Source: Candidatus Ozemobacteraceae bacterium
Lineage (GTDB): Bacteria; Muiribacteriota; Ozemobacteria; Ozemobacterales; Ozemobacteraceae
Length of the DNA: 63,415 nt
Direction of reading: 5' to 3'
NCBI GenBank assembly: GCA_035373905.1
Contig: DAOSOK010000034.1
Coordinates: 1 to 63,415 of the forward strand
Made by a program: the position numbers and the translations under genes. Below the pieces are notes generated by a model that ran no database searches, was not told where the DNA came from, and saw nothing but the letters and a program-made list of their open reading frames with translations. How positions within the stretch are numbered: the first letter of the stretch is position 1; the number at the start of each line of letters is the position of its first letter. Of the stretch, positions 1 to 7,836 are shown piece after piece.

Positions 1-83
1 ACCCAAATTCAACATCTACGTTAACACCCCCAACTGAACATACAAGACGAGTCGTTTATTGAGCAGGATTACGCCGGTCAGGG

Positions 84-1571
84 TTACGACTCTTCGTCGT
101 CACCGTCTGTATCGATGCCGCGGTCGATGCCGAGGAGTTTCATCTTCCGCTGGAGGGTGCGCCGGGAGATTCGGAGCACTTTCGCGGTCATGGATACGTT
201 CCGACCGTTATTCTCCAGCGCCTGCGTGATGATGATGCGCTCCGCCGCCATCAACTGATCCTCGAGACTGCCGGCGACCGGAAGTCCCTGGCCAGCCGCA
301 TCCGGGCCGCAGGGGCGGTCGGCGAGATTGGACGGCAGATGGGCCGGCATGACCACCTTGTCGGCGAGGACCACGGCCCGTTTGAGGACGTTTTCGAGCT
401 CGCGGATGTTGCCGGGCCAGGAATATCCGAAGAGCAACCGGCGGGCCGACGCGTCGATGGTGGGCTGGGCTTTCCCGTTTTCGCGGGCGAACTTGTCGAG
501 AAAGTAGTCGATCAGCAGCGGCAGGTCGCCCTGGCGCTCGCGCAGGGGCGGAAGCGTGATCGTCATCTCGTTGATGCGGTAATACAGGTCGTGGCGGAAT
601 CGTCCTTCGCGCACCAGGGCCGGAAGATCGCGGTTGCAGGCGGCGATGACCCGGATATCGATGTCGATGGGTTTCACGCCGCCCACCCTTCGGATCTTCC
701 GCTCCTGCAATACGCGCAACAGCTTGACCTGCGTGTGAAGCGAGGTTTCCGAGATCTCGTCAAGGAAGATCGTTCCGCGGTTGGCGATTTCGAAATATCC
801 CGTTTTCTGGCCGACCGCGCCGGTGAAGGCGCCCTTTTCGTAGCCGAACAACTCGCTCTCGATGATCGAGTCGGGAAGGGCCCCGCAGTTGACGGCGATG
901 AACGGTTCGTTTGCCCGAGGCGAATTCATGTGAATCGCGTGGGCGACGAGTTCCTTGCCGGTCCCGCTTTCCCCTTGGATAAGAACCGAGAGGGTGCTCG
1001 AACTGATGCGCTCGACGCAGGAAAAGATCGACTGCATCTTTTCCGACCGGCCGATCATGCCGGTGAAGACGGCTCCGGATTCTGGCGATGCTGCCTTTTC
1101 CGCACCTCCCGAGCCGGCTCCGCTCACCTCGTAGACGTTGACCGGGGAAAACTCGAAAATGACCTTGCTGGAGATCTTTTGCACCCAATGCGGGAGCACG
1201 CTGGCCAGTTCCTGGATCTCGGCGTCGCGCATGCCGAGCCGACGGCCTTCCTTCCAGATCAGGGCGGTCAGGTCTTCGGGACTCATATCGAGGAGATCCT
1301 CGATGTTTTTCTCCATCAACCGGTTCAGAACGTTCAGCCAGCCGATGTATCGTTGTTGCGTCGGCTCGGTTCGCGCTTCGGCCAGACCGATGTCGCTCAG
1401 CAGGCGTTCCCGCATCGAGGGCGGCATGGCGATGCCGAAATTGACTTCCTGTTTCTTCGGAAGTCCGCACTTCCAGTGCTCGAACAGCCTGTCCAGTTCC
1501 TTGACGTCGCGAGGCGCGATATCGGAAAAGAACTGCGTCGCGATATCTTTCAGCCGCCGGGCGTCGTCCAT
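84..1571 (-). CDS. Sigma-54-dependent transcriptional activator (AAA+/Fis) with unfamiliar N-terminal domain
   Basis: A 495-residue bacterial enhancer-binding protein that should drive sigma-54 RNA polymerase open-complex formation. Visible: Walker A GESGTGKE (about 200-207), intact GAFTGA loop (247-252) that contacts sigma-54, Walker B GTIFLDEI (about 266-273), and a C-terminal Fis-type helix-turn-helix (about 458-482, NVSMTAKVLRISRR). The first 150 residues are not a receiver, GAF or PAS domain that I recognise; they look helical and precede a Gly/Ser/Ala linker. With no phosphoacceptor, activity is probably set by a ligand, partner or expression level. The start lies 12 bases after the stop of the upstream TPR/zinc-ribbon gene, so the two are probably co-transcribed. 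The AAA+ assignment is firm; the N-terminal role is unknown. Confidence 0.93.
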   Translation of the reverse strand: MDDARRLKDIATQFFSDIAPRDVKELDRLFEHWKCGLPKKQEVNFGIAMPPSMRERLLSDIGLAEARTEPTQQRYIGWLNVLNRLMEKNIEDLLDMSPEDLTALIWKEGRRLGMRDAEIQELASVLPHWVQKISSKVIFEFSPVNVYEVSGAGSGGAEKAASPESGAVFTGMIGRSEKMQSIFSCVERISSSTLSVLIQGESGTGKELVAHAIHMNSPRANEPFIAVNCGALPDSIIESELFGYEKGAFTGAVGQKTGYFEIANRGTIFLDEISETSLHTQVKLLRVLQERKIRRVGGVKPIDIDIRVIAACNRDLPALVREGRFRHDLYYRINEMTITLPPLRERQGDLPLLIDYFLDKFARENGKAQPTIDASARRLLFGYSWPGNIRELENVLKRAVVLADKVVMPAHLPSNLADRPCGPDAAGQGLPVAGSLEDQLMAAERIIITQALENNGRNVSMTAKVLRISRRTLQRKMKLLGIDRGIDTDGDDEES

Positions 1572-1583
1572 CGATGACCGGCC

Positions 1584-2513
1584 TCAGTGCGTTCCGGCGG
1601 CGGCAGGCTGGGCTGCGGGCTCTTCGACGGCCGGCATGTCGGGCGAGATGACGGGAACATCCGGAGTCGTCGCAGCCGCAGGAGCCTGCGCCGGCGCCGA
1701 AGCAACGGCGGTGGCCGGCTTCCGAACCGCCGGAATGACGTCTTTCTTCACCGGGGTCAGGAGGTTCGCCGGAATCTGGCGTTTGAATTTTCTGAGGAAA
1801 TGGATCGCCGTCTTGTTGCCCGGCTCGGCTTCGAGAGCCTTCATATACGCATCGGCGGCGGCTGCGTTGTCCTTCGCCTCGCTCTTCATCCGGCCGACCC
1901 ACTGCCATGCCTCGGCATTCGCCGGATTGGCAGCCGTCGCGGCCTCGAACTTGGCGAGAGCCATCTCCTTGTTCCCCTGGCTGTAGAACAGATACCCCCA
2001 TTTTCGGAGGGCTTCGGAGAGGAACACGGTGATGATCGATTTCTTCTTCGTATCCGGGAATTGCCGGAGATACTCCTGCCAGGCCACGGCTTCCTTCGCC
2101 GGGAAGTCCATCTGCTGGTAGATGCGGGCACGGCGGAACAGGAGCTTGGCGGCTTTCGACGGATCTTTTTCGAGCAGATAATCGATCGACTGCAGTTCGC
2201 GATCCAGCTGGGCGCGTTCGGACTGGCCAAGGCGCAGTTCGTTGCGGGTTTCCTCGTCGATTCGCCCGAGAACGCGCATTTCGGCCAGAGGTTCGGCGCA
2301 ATCCTCACCTTCGCAGAAATCGGCGCTGACAGGGTTCAGGGTGCCGCATTTGAGGCATTTGTTCAGGGCGTAACCGCATTTTTTACACGTAATGTCCGTC
2401 AGTTCGGCGAGCGTTCCGCACTGAGGACAGATTACCCGGATGGCAGAAGACGGAAGAGCCGTCAGAAGCATTACAGCCAGCAGCAGGATCGTCGATACGA
2501 TGGAAAAACGCAT
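1584..2513 (-). CDS. Exported or membrane-anchored zinc-ribbon/TPR protein
   Basis: A 309-residue protein. It starts with a hydrophobic signal or anchor (about residues 5-24). Next comes a double zinc ribbon (CPQCG, CKKCG, CLKCG and a final C-E-x-x-C; about 30-75), then helical TPR-like repeats (about 110-230; a typical segment is ANAEAWQWVGRMKSEAKD), and an Ala/Pro/Val-rich tail. It probably acts as a protein-interaction scaffold; no enzyme motif is visible. The start is supported by an SD (GGAGGG) a few bases upstream and by a near-consensus promoter at 2561-2589. It is the first gene of a pair with the sigma-54 activator downstream, so it may be that regulator's partner (inference). A ribbon directly after a signal peptide is unusual, because zinc ribbons are mostly cytoplasmic; the hydrophobic stretch may be an anchor with the ribbon facing inside. 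Confidence 0.8.
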   Translation of the reverse strand: MRFSIVSTILLLAVMLLTALPSSAIRVICPQCGTLAELTDITCKKCGYALNKCLKCGTLNPVSADFCEGEDCAEPLAEMRVLGRIDEETRNELRLGQSERAQLDRELQSIDYLLEKDPSKAAKLLFRRARIYQQMDFPAKEAVAWQEYLRQFPDTKKKSIITVFLSEALRKWGYLFYSQGNKEMALAKFEAATAANPANAEAWQWVGRMKSEAKDNAAAADAYMKALEAEPGNKTAIHFLRKFKRQIPANLLTPVKKDVIPAVRKPATAVASAPAQAPAAATTPDVPVISPDMPAVEEPAAQPAAAGTH

Positions 2514-2560
2514 GTTTGCCCTCCAGATAGTGTTGTCGCCCTCATGCGGGAATGCTCCGC

Positions 2561-2589
2561 ATCATAGTGGTGCTTTGGCCGCCTGTCAA
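2561..2589 (-). promoter_or_regulatory. Sigma-70 promoter for the zinc-ribbon/TPR gene
   Basis: Read on the minus strand: -35 TTGACA (2584-2589), 17-base spacer, -10 TATGAT (2561-2566). The -35 overlaps the stop codon of the upstream gene (2586-2588). The leader is about 40 bases and includes an SD. Confidence 0.8.
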
Positions 2590-3440
2590 CCGATCCGGTC
2601 GACGTAGAAGTCCCAGAAACGCTGATCGGATGCCGGCGGGGCGCCCGAAATGTCACCGGCTTTCTCGCTGATCATCAGTCTGCCGGGGTGAAGCTCGTCG
2701 AGCACCGCGATGACCGGTTGCACTGCCTCGGCGTCGGAGTCGCTTTTCCCGCGCCTGAAGACGTGCCACTCCCGCCCGTCGTGGCAAGCGAGATACTCGT
2801 TGCCTCTGGCCGCGATACGCCAGAATTTCGGCGCCCGGTAATGGAACTGCTGATACTGGGCCGCGAGAAACGCTCTCGTGAGGATGAACCTGAGGGGAAG
2901 AGGCGACCCGAGAAACGACTGCCAGCCTTCCCGGATGAGAGCGTCACCGTCGCCGTGAACCTCTTCACGGGTTTCGACGCCGTTGTCGGACGTCACTTCG
3001 GCAGGGTTCGTCCAGAAATAGCATCGATCGGGTTTCAGCCCGATACTGCTCAGATCCTGGCGTACGTCTTCCGAGTCGGCGAACAGCTCAAGTCCGTGCC
3101 ATTCACGTCGGCGGGCTTCCTGGCACAGACCGTCGAACATTTTTCTCGCCACGGCAGGCTGCCTGAAGTCCGGGTGGATGCGCCATCGGGGGACGCTGCC
3201 CACGCCGCTGCATTTCTGGATCAGATCCGCATACCCGAAAATCATCCGTTCGCAACTCAAAACCCAGGATGACCCCGGGGAACGGCCGACGATTTTCTGG
3301 TGCATGCGGCAGGTGGCTTCGTCGTCGAACCAGCCACCTTCCAGCTGCTCGAAACAGCGATGCATGTCCACCAGCGAAGAGGCGTCTTCCTCGTAGGAAA
3401 TAGCCCTGAACTCGAACCGACGTATGAGATCCATCATCAT
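2586..3440 (-). CDS. GNAT-like N-acetyltransferase family protein
   Basis: A 284-residue soluble protein. The first 135 residues have GNAT character: a beta-alpha start, a central strand followed by a PRWRIHPDFRQPAVARKMFDGL segment that resembles the V/I-x-P-x-x-R-x-x-G-x-G/A acetyl-CoA loop, and an LELFADSEDVRQDLSSIGL helix-strand pair. The classic Gly-x-Gly is replaced by Pro-Ala-Val, so acetyl-CoA binding is uncertain. The C-terminal half (about 150-284) matches nothing I know. The frame begins with three consecutive ATGs. The promoter -10 at 3447-3452 puts the likely transcription start on the first of them, so the mRNA is probably leaderless and 3440 is preferred. It stands alone between two transcription units. 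Substrate unknown. Confidence 0.65.
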   Translation of the reverse strand: MMMDLIRRFEFRAISYEEDASSLVDMHRCFEQLEGGWFDDEATCRMHQKIVGRSPGSSWVLSCERMIFGYADLIQKCSGVGSVPRWRIHPDFRQPAVARKMFDGLCQEARRREWHGLELFADSEDVRQDLSSIGLKPDRCYFWTNPAEVTSDNGVETREEVHGDGDALIREGWQSFLGSPLPLRFILTRAFLAAQYQQFHYRAPKFWRIAARGNEYLACHDGREWHVFRRGKSDSDAEAVQPVIAVLDELHPGRLMISEKAGDISGAPPASDQRFWDFYVDRIG

Positions 3441-3446
3441 GCGCCC

Positions 3447-3475
3447 ATACTAGCGGAAACCCCTCGTCCGTTCAA
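3447..3475 (-). promoter_or_regulatory. Sigma-70 promoter giving a probable leaderless mRNA
   Basis: Minus strand: -35 TTGAAC (3470-3475), 17-base spacer, -10 TAGTAT (3447-3452). Only six bases (3441-3446) separate the -10 from the ATG at 3440, so the A of the start codon falls at the expected +1. Confidence 0.7.
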
Positions 3476-3521
3476 GGGTTCCCGCTTCCTTTCAAACCTC
3501 ATCCTTCAAACGTCGAACATC

Positions 3522-3557
3522 AAAAAACCGCTTCCGAAGAATCCTTCGGAAGCGGTT
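3522..3557 (-). terminator. Rho-independent terminator of the GQS-repeat gene
   Basis: Perfect 14-bp inverted repeat (3526-3539 with 3544-3557, arm AACCGCTTCCGAAG) and a 4-base loop. On the minus strand a run of T (complement of 3522-3527) follows. It lies 15 bases after the stop of the gene at 3572-4015. Confidence 0.92.
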
Positions 3558-3571
3558 GATCTGATGTTCGC

Positions 3572-4015
3572 TTACTTCTTGCAGCTGCTCTTGCAGACCT
3601 TGCGGAAGTGACCCTTGGTGTGGGAACCGTCGCTGTTGTAGTGACCCTTCACGAAGGTCTTGCACTTCTTGCCGGTGACGGCCTTCTTCACGGCGACGCC
3701 CGCATCCATGACCTTGTTTTGGGCCGCGTCGAACGCCTTGGTGCCGGCCTTCTTGCCATTCTCGAAGCCTTTCTTGAAGGCATCGCCAACTTTCTTGAAG
3801 AAGCCGGGTTTCTGATGGCACCCGCCCTGGTGCTGGCCGCACTGGTCGCTCTGACCGGACTGACCGCTCTGACCGACTTGCCCCGCCTGGCCGCTCTGGT
3901 CGTGCTGTCCGCACTGGCCGGACTGGCCGCTCTGGCTGGAATTGCCGGCGAAAGCGACGGGGGCGATGGTGAGGGCGCCGATGACCAGGGCCGAAAGGAT
4001 CAGGTTCTTCTTCAC
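3572..4015 (-). CDS. Small secreted Gly-Gln-Ser repeat protein
   Basis: A 147-residue protein with a clear signal peptide (MKKNLILSALVIGALTIAPV, cleavage near AFA-GN at 23/24). Residues 24-66 are a tandem tripeptide-like repeat of Gly-Gln-[Ser/Ala/Val/Cys/His]. A basic helical segment (FFKKVGDAFKKGFENGKKAG) follows, then a tail with VKGHYNSDGSHTKGHFR, a motif found at the ends of various small exported or phage-associated proteins. Five cysteines (35, 59, 66 and two or three near the end) could cross-link or bind metal. An SD (AGGAGG) precedes the ATG. Its own terminator follows, so it is probably an abundant single-gene transcript. A structural or surface role is inference; no family name is offered. 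Confidence 0.8.
   Translation of the reverse strand: MKKNLILSALVIGALTIAPVAFAGNSSQSGQSGQCGQHDQSGQAGQVGQSGQSGQSDQCGQHQGGCHQKPGFFKKVGDAFKKGFENGKKAGTKAFDAAQNKVMDAGVAVKKAVTGKKCKTFVKGHYNSDGSHTKGHFRKVCKSSCKK
3818..3946 (-). repeat. In-frame GQx tandem repeat
   Basis: Codes residues 24-66 of the small secreted protein. The period is 3 codons with occasional Cys, His or Asp in the third position. The plus strand shows it as alternating short GC-rich blocks of the type CTGGCCGCT/CTGACCG. Copy number is likely to vary between strains. Confidence 0.75.
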
Positions 4016-4214
4016 GATGAGATTCCTCCTGTTAATTTTTTCGTTGTGCTGATGTTGAACTTCGGAACTTGATGTGCCTAATCAAAGCAATTCATGTACC
4101 AGGTTCAGCCTTCACATAAATCGGCAATCTACCGATAGTTTGACAGCAAAAACGTTCCGGCATGTCAAAAAACCGGCATGACGGGTGATGAAAAATCAGC
4201 CGCACGGAGGCGAA

Positions 4215-5795
4215 ATGAACTGGTTGCGACAATCGATGAGCGGTTTGATGGATGACAGCCTCGCGGCTATCGTTGTCGGGCTTGTCGTCTTGCTTGTTGG
4301 GGAACTGACCTGGAATGGTCTTCTCAGGAGAATGATGAAATATTCTCCCGATGGGAAGGGATTGCTGGCCAAGCTGGCCGGCGCCGTCCGGTGGCCGGGG
4401 CATCTCCTCATCGGCCTTCTGGCGGTCGATAGTGGTTTGCACCTGTCGCCGTTGTTCAAAAGTCGAACAGCCTGGATATCGACATGTGAGCTTCTGCTGC
4501 AATTGAACGCCGTCCTTCTGATCGGCGAAGCGCTGTTTGCGGCCGGCATCGGCTATTACCTCCGGGAACGACGCGCCACGGAAGTGCCGAGTATCTTCGA
4601 ACAACTGGTGAAGGTCGTTGCCTACGTGATCGTCGGCCTTTCGATCCTCTCGACGGCCTACCGGGTCGATATCACCCCGCTGCTGACGACGTCGGCCGTC
4701 TTCACCATGGTGATCGGCCTTGCCCTTCAGGATGTGCTCGGAAACCTGTTCTCGGGACTCTCCGTTCACTTCTCGCCCCCGTTCAAGATCGGTGACTGGA
4801 TCAAGGTGGCCGGCTACATGGGGAAAGTCGTCGAATCGAACTGGCGCGCCACGACGATCCGCATGACGACGCGTGACCTGATCACCCTTCCGAACAACGA
4901 CATCGCCAAGAAGGAAATTCACAATCTCATGCTCCGGCCGGGGTTGCTGTATCGCGATTTCACGATCGGCCTCGCCTATGAAGCATCGCCCGACCAGGTC
5001 AGGAAATCGCTGATCGGGGCGTGTTCGCAGGTAGGCGGCATCCTGAAGTCCCCGCCCCCGCAGATCTTCATGGAACAGTTCGGGGACTTTTCCATCTCGT
5101 ACCGCATCCGATACTGGATCAGCGATGCCGACTACCCGCCGACGATCCAGGACCAGCTGCTCTCGAGAATCTGGTATCGCCTCAAACGCGACGGAATAAC
5201 GATTCCCTTCCCGATCCGCGAAGTGTACACGCACCCGGAAAAGGATCTCGCAGGCGAGATGATCGAGCGGAGACTCGGGTTGATCCAGAACGTCGATTTC
5301 CTCGCCGATCTGGAACGAACGGACAAGTCGTTTATCGCGGAACATATCAGGGAACAATGGTATGAAAGCGGGGAAGAGATCGTCCGCAAGGGCGATGCCG
5401 GAACGGATTTCTACATCATCGACCGTGGGGCCGTCGGCGTGTATCTCGGGGAAAAATCCGGGAAGAGTGTCGCAACGTTGCGGCATGGGGATTTCTTCGG
5501 GGAGATGTCCCTGATGACGGGAGAACCGAGATCCGCCACGATCGTGGCCGAAGAGGAAACCCTGCTACTGACCCTGACTCGCGAGACGATGAGCCATTTA
5601 TTGCACGAAAACGCCGCCGTGGCGAAGCGTCTGAGCGAGTCGCTCGCCGAGCGGATGGCCTACAACAAGGAAGCGGGAGCCAGAGTCGCGCAGGAAACGG
5701 CGGACGGCCCGGCAAGGGAACGGTTGAAACGGAGCGCCGAAGAGGCGAGCGTCGAGATCTTCGACCGGATCAAGCGGTTTTTCCGGCTCTCCTGA
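4215..5795 (+). CDS. MscS-family mechanosensitive channel with C-terminal cyclic-nucleotide-binding domain
   Basis: A 526-residue membrane protein. Helices lie at about 15-35, 60-80, 95-115, 135-150 and 155-185. The last (TTSAVFTMVIGLALQDVLGN) is the MscS pore helix, followed by the beta domain (FKIGDWIKVAGYMGKV) and cytoplasmic cage (to about 340). Residues about 370-490 form a cNMP-binding domain with phosphate-binding cassette FGEMSLMTGEPRSAT (428-442), where the Arg that contacts the cyclic phosphate is kept. This is the architecture of bacterial cyclic-nucleotide-gated MscS channels, which respond to ligand rather than mainly to tension. The chosen ATG (4215) has GGAGG at 4206-4210; GTG 4185 and ATG 4188 upstream lack an SD. 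A cyclase gene lies at 50454. No neighbour gives the physiological trigger. Confidence 0.93.
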   Translation: MNWLRQSMSGLMDDSLAAIVVGLVVLLVGELTWNGLLRRMMKYSPDGKGLLAKLAGAVRWPGHLLIGLLAVDSGLHLSPLFKSRTAWISTCELLLQLNAVLLIGEALFAAGIGYYLRERRATEVPSIFEQLVKVVAYVIVGLSILSTAYRVDITPLLTTSAVFTMVIGLALQDVLGNLFSGLSVHFSPPFKIGDWIKVAGYMGKVVESNWRATTIRMTTRDLITLPNNDIAKKEIHNLMLRPGLLYRDFTIGLAYEASPDQVRKSLIGACSQVGGILKSPPPQIFMEQFGDFSISYRIRYWISDADYPPTIQDQLLSRIWYRLKRDGITIPFPIREVYTHPEKDLAGEMIERRLGLIQNVDFLADLERTDKSFIAEHIREQWYESGEEIVRKGDAGTDFYIIDRGAVGVYLGEKSGKSVATLRHGDFFGEMSLMTGEPRSATIVAEEETLLLTLTRETMSHLLHENAAVAKRLSESLAERMAYNKEAGARVAQETADGPARERLKRSAEEASVEIFDRIKRFFRLS

Positions 5796-5799
5796 TCGT

Positions 5800-5828
5800 T
5801 TGACGAGCGGGGCTGGAAAAAGTATAAT
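5800..5828 (+). promoter_or_regulatory. Near-consensus sigma-70 promoter for the YkgJ-like gene
   Basis: -35 TTGACG (5800-5805), 17-base spacer, -10 TATAAT (5823-5828). It starts 5 bases after the channel stop codon and gives a leader of about 40 bases. Confidence 0.85.
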
Positions 5829-5876
5829 TCACGACATCCGTCGGTTGCGACGGGCATTCCGGAGTTGGAGCATTGT

Positions 5877-6194
5877 ATGACGAGGCTGTACAAGAAGTTC
5901 ATCACGTCCTTCACGATGCAGGTGAAACGGCGATATCTCATGCTTCTGAAAAAGGACGCGGTGGCCGACGGCCTGAGACGGCGCCGGGGCGAGTGCAAGG
6001 GGTGCGGCGAGTGCTGCAAGGCCTCCTTCAACTGCCCGTTCCTGTATAGGCACGGCGAAATGCTTCTCTGCCAGATTCACGAGACCAAGCCCGAAGTCTG
6101 CAAGACCTACCCCTTCAACGAGCAGGACGTCTTTCCCCACACGGTCGGCAAATGCGGCTACTACTTCGTGAAAGACGAAAACGAAGACAGATAA
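5877..6194 (+). CDS. YkgJ-family cysteine-cluster (zinc/iron-chelating) protein
   Basis: A 105-residue protein with the family's conserved cysteine array: CKGCGECC near the start, a single Cys in NCPFL, C-x-I-H, then K-P-x-x-C-x-x-Y-P and a late Cys in GKCGYYF. Family members are annotated as Fe-S or zinc cluster proteins; the biochemical role is not established. A basic N-terminus (MTRLYKKFITSFTMQVKRR) precedes the cluster. ATG 5877 is chosen because TTGGAG lies 6 bases before it; a TTG four codons upstream lacks spacing. It has its own promoter and terminator, so it is a monocistronic unit convergent with pyk. Confidence 0.85.
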   Translation: MTRLYKKFITSFTMQVKRRYLMLLKKDAVADGLRRRRGECKGCGECCKASFNCPFLYRHGEMLLCQIHETKPEVCKTYPFNEQDVFPHTVGKCGYYFVKDENEDR

Positions 6195-6209
6195 TATCTA
6201 CCGATATAC

Positions 6210-6260
6210 AACGACGCCCGGCAGGCTCTTCTGCCGGGCGTCGTTCTCCTTCTTGTGTTT
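6210..6260 (+). terminator. Strong hairpin terminator between convergent YkgJ-like gene and pyk
   Basis: Perfect 15-bp stem (AACGACGCCCGGCAG at 6210-6224 with 6231-6245), 6-base loop, then a pyrimidine-rich tail CTCCTTCTTGTGTTTT on the plus strand. The minus-strand side lacks a T run, so the direction is plus, although the stem also lies past the pyk stop. Confidence 0.88.
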
Positions 6261-6274
6261 TACCCCTTCACTGG

Positions 6275-7684
6275 TCACCGGATACGGTGAACTTTGATCA
6301 TGTTCGTGTTCCCCTTGACGCCGAGGGGGACGCCGGCGACGATCACGATCGTGTCGCCCGGTTTGGCCAGGCCTCGGTCGCGCACCGTCGTTTCGGCGCA
6401 GACGATCATGGCGTCGGTGTCGCGCAAATCCTCGATCAGGATCGAGCTGACCCCCCAGGAGAGCGAGAGACGCCGGCAGGTTTCCGGCTTCGGAGTGAGG
6501 GCGTAGATCGGGACGGACGGGTGGTATTTCGAAACGTTGCGGGCGGTATTCCCGCTGTGGGTGAACGGAACGATTGCCGTCGCGCCGATATCGACGGCGG
6601 ATTCGCACGCGGCATGGGCTATAATGTCCTCTATATCATGCTTCACTTCGGGAAGGAGCGCTTCGGTGGTGTTCCTGGAGAGACGCTCGGCCTCTGCCGC
6701 GATCGCCGCCATCGTCCGGACGGCTTCGACCGGGTAGGCCCCGGCCGCCGTTTCGCCCGACAGCATGATCGCGTCCGTGCCGTCCATGACGGCGTTGAAC
6801 ACGTCGGTCGTCTCGGCCCGGGTCGGGCGGGGGTTGGACATCATCGACTCGAGCATCTGGGTCGCCGTGATGACCTCGATGCCGCGTCGCGTGCAGCGGG
6901 TGATGATGTGCTTCTGGATGGCCGGCACCTTCTCGATCGGCATCTCGACGCCCAGATCGCCTCGCGCGATCATGACTGCGTCGGTTTCGGCCAGGATCGC
7001 CTCGAGATCGTCGATCGCCTCGGGTTTTTCGATCTTCGAAACGACCCGGATGGGGGAAGGGCCGATCAGCTGCCGGAGCTCACGCAGATCCTCGCCGCGC
7101 CGGACGAACGAGAGGGCCACGAAGTCGAGTTCCTGGGCGATCATGAACTTCAGGTCTTCGCGGTCTTTCGCGGTGATCGTCTCGACAGACAACTTCGCCC
7201 CCGGCATGTTCATGCCCTTCTTCGTCTTGAGGACGCCGCCATCGACGACGGTGCAGGCGACGGCGTCCGGGCTCTTCGATGCGACGCGCAACGTGAGGTT
7301 GCCGTCGTCGAGCAGGATGGTGTCGCCGGGATTCAGGTCTTTGACGAGGTACGGATAGGAAGTCCCGATGCCGCTTTCCGAGCCGGGCATGTCGGGGTTC
7401 TGGCTCAGGGTGAACGTCTGCCCCGCCTGCAACGTGACCGAGCCGTTGGGAAACGTGCCGATGCGGATTTTCGGGCCGCAGAGATCGCCGAGAAGCCCGA
7501 TATGCCTTCCGAGGCGTTTCGCTTCGCCACGCACGATCTCGATGAGTTGCCTGTGGCTGTCGTGCGAGCCGTGGGAAAAGTTCAGACGGAAAATGTTCAC
7601 GCCGGCTTCGATAAGCTTGCCGATGATATCCGGAGACGACGAGGCCGGGCCGAGGGTTGCGACGATCTTCGTTCGCTTCTGCAT
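6275..7684 (-). CDS. pyk: Pyruvate kinase
   Basis: A 470-residue glycolytic enzyme that transfers phosphate from PEP to ADP. Start RTKIVATLGPAS is typical of the family. Other family motifs: FRLNFSHGSH (substrate-binding Arg/Asn), the catalytic Lys segment VVSKIEKPEA, the metal-binding MIARGDLGVEMP, and the ATQMLESMMSNPRPTRAE signature. A C-terminal regulatory domain is present but short; I see no extra PEP-utiliser domain. ATG 7684 is chosen because GGAGG lies 6-7 bases upstream. A possible TTG 12 codons earlier falls inside the promoter -10. Monocistronic with its own promoter at 7720-7748. Confidence 0.98.
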   Translation of the reverse strand: MQKRTKIVATLGPASSSPDIIGKLIEAGVNIFRLNFSHGSHDSHRQLIEIVRGEAKRLGRHIGLLGDLCGPKIRIGTFPNGSVTLQAGQTFTLSQNPDMPGSESGIGTSYPYLVKDLNPGDTILLDDGNLTLRVASKSPDAVACTVVDGGVLKTKKGMNMPGAKLSVETITAKDREDLKFMIAQELDFVALSFVRRGEDLRELRQLIGPSPIRVVSKIEKPEAIDDLEAILAETDAVMIARGDLGVEMPIEKVPAIQKHIITRCTRRGIEVITATQMLESMMSNPRPTRAETTDVFNAVMDGTDAIMLSGETAAGAYPVEAVRTMAAIAAEAERLSRNTTEALLPEVKHDIEDIIAHAACESAVDIGATAIVPFTHSGNTARNVSKYHPSVPIYALTPKPETCRRLSLSWGVSSILIEDLRDTDAMIVCAETTVRDRGLAKPGDTIVIVAGVPLGVKGNTNMIKVHRIR

Positions 7685-7719
7685 GTTCAGTTCCTCCCAC
7701 GTGGTGTCGGTTCGTCGCA

Positions 7720-7748
7720 AGCATAGCCGACGACGGACGCCCCTGCAA
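7720..7748 (-). promoter_or_regulatory. Sigma-70 promoter of pyk
   Basis: Minus strand: -35 TTGCAG (7743-7748), 17-base spacer, -10 TATGCT (7720-7725). The leader is about 28 bases with an SD just before ATG 7684. Confidence 0.75.
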
Positions 7749-7836
7749 GCGGGGAGTTGGAACTTCCCTCTTCACGCTTTTCCCGAATCTGCCGATGAAG
7801 GCGGATGGGACAATATCATCCGCGGGAGGCGACGAC

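Noticed and set aside
1..83. First 83 bases
   Set aside because: No frame, hairpin or promoter that I can support; they only hold the region after the sigma-54 activator stop.
339..1577. Plus-strand open frame of 412 codons opposite the sigma-54 activator
   Set aside because: It is complementary to a gene with clear AAA+ motifs. The translation is rich in Arg/Asp/Val/His with no recognisable domain, as expected from high-GC antisense.
760..2301. Minus-strand frame of 513 codons overlapping the TPR and activator genes
   Set aside because: Arginine-rich frame-shifted reading of two genes in another frame; no SD or promoter.
4016..4214. Promoter for the MscS-type gene around TTGACA near 4139
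   Set aside because: TTGACA is present but no acceptable -10 follows at 16-18 bases; left unannotated.
7685..7720. TTG start 12 codons upstream of pyk
   Set aside because: It overlaps the -10 box and adds residues not found in pyruvate kinases; ATG 7684 has an SD.
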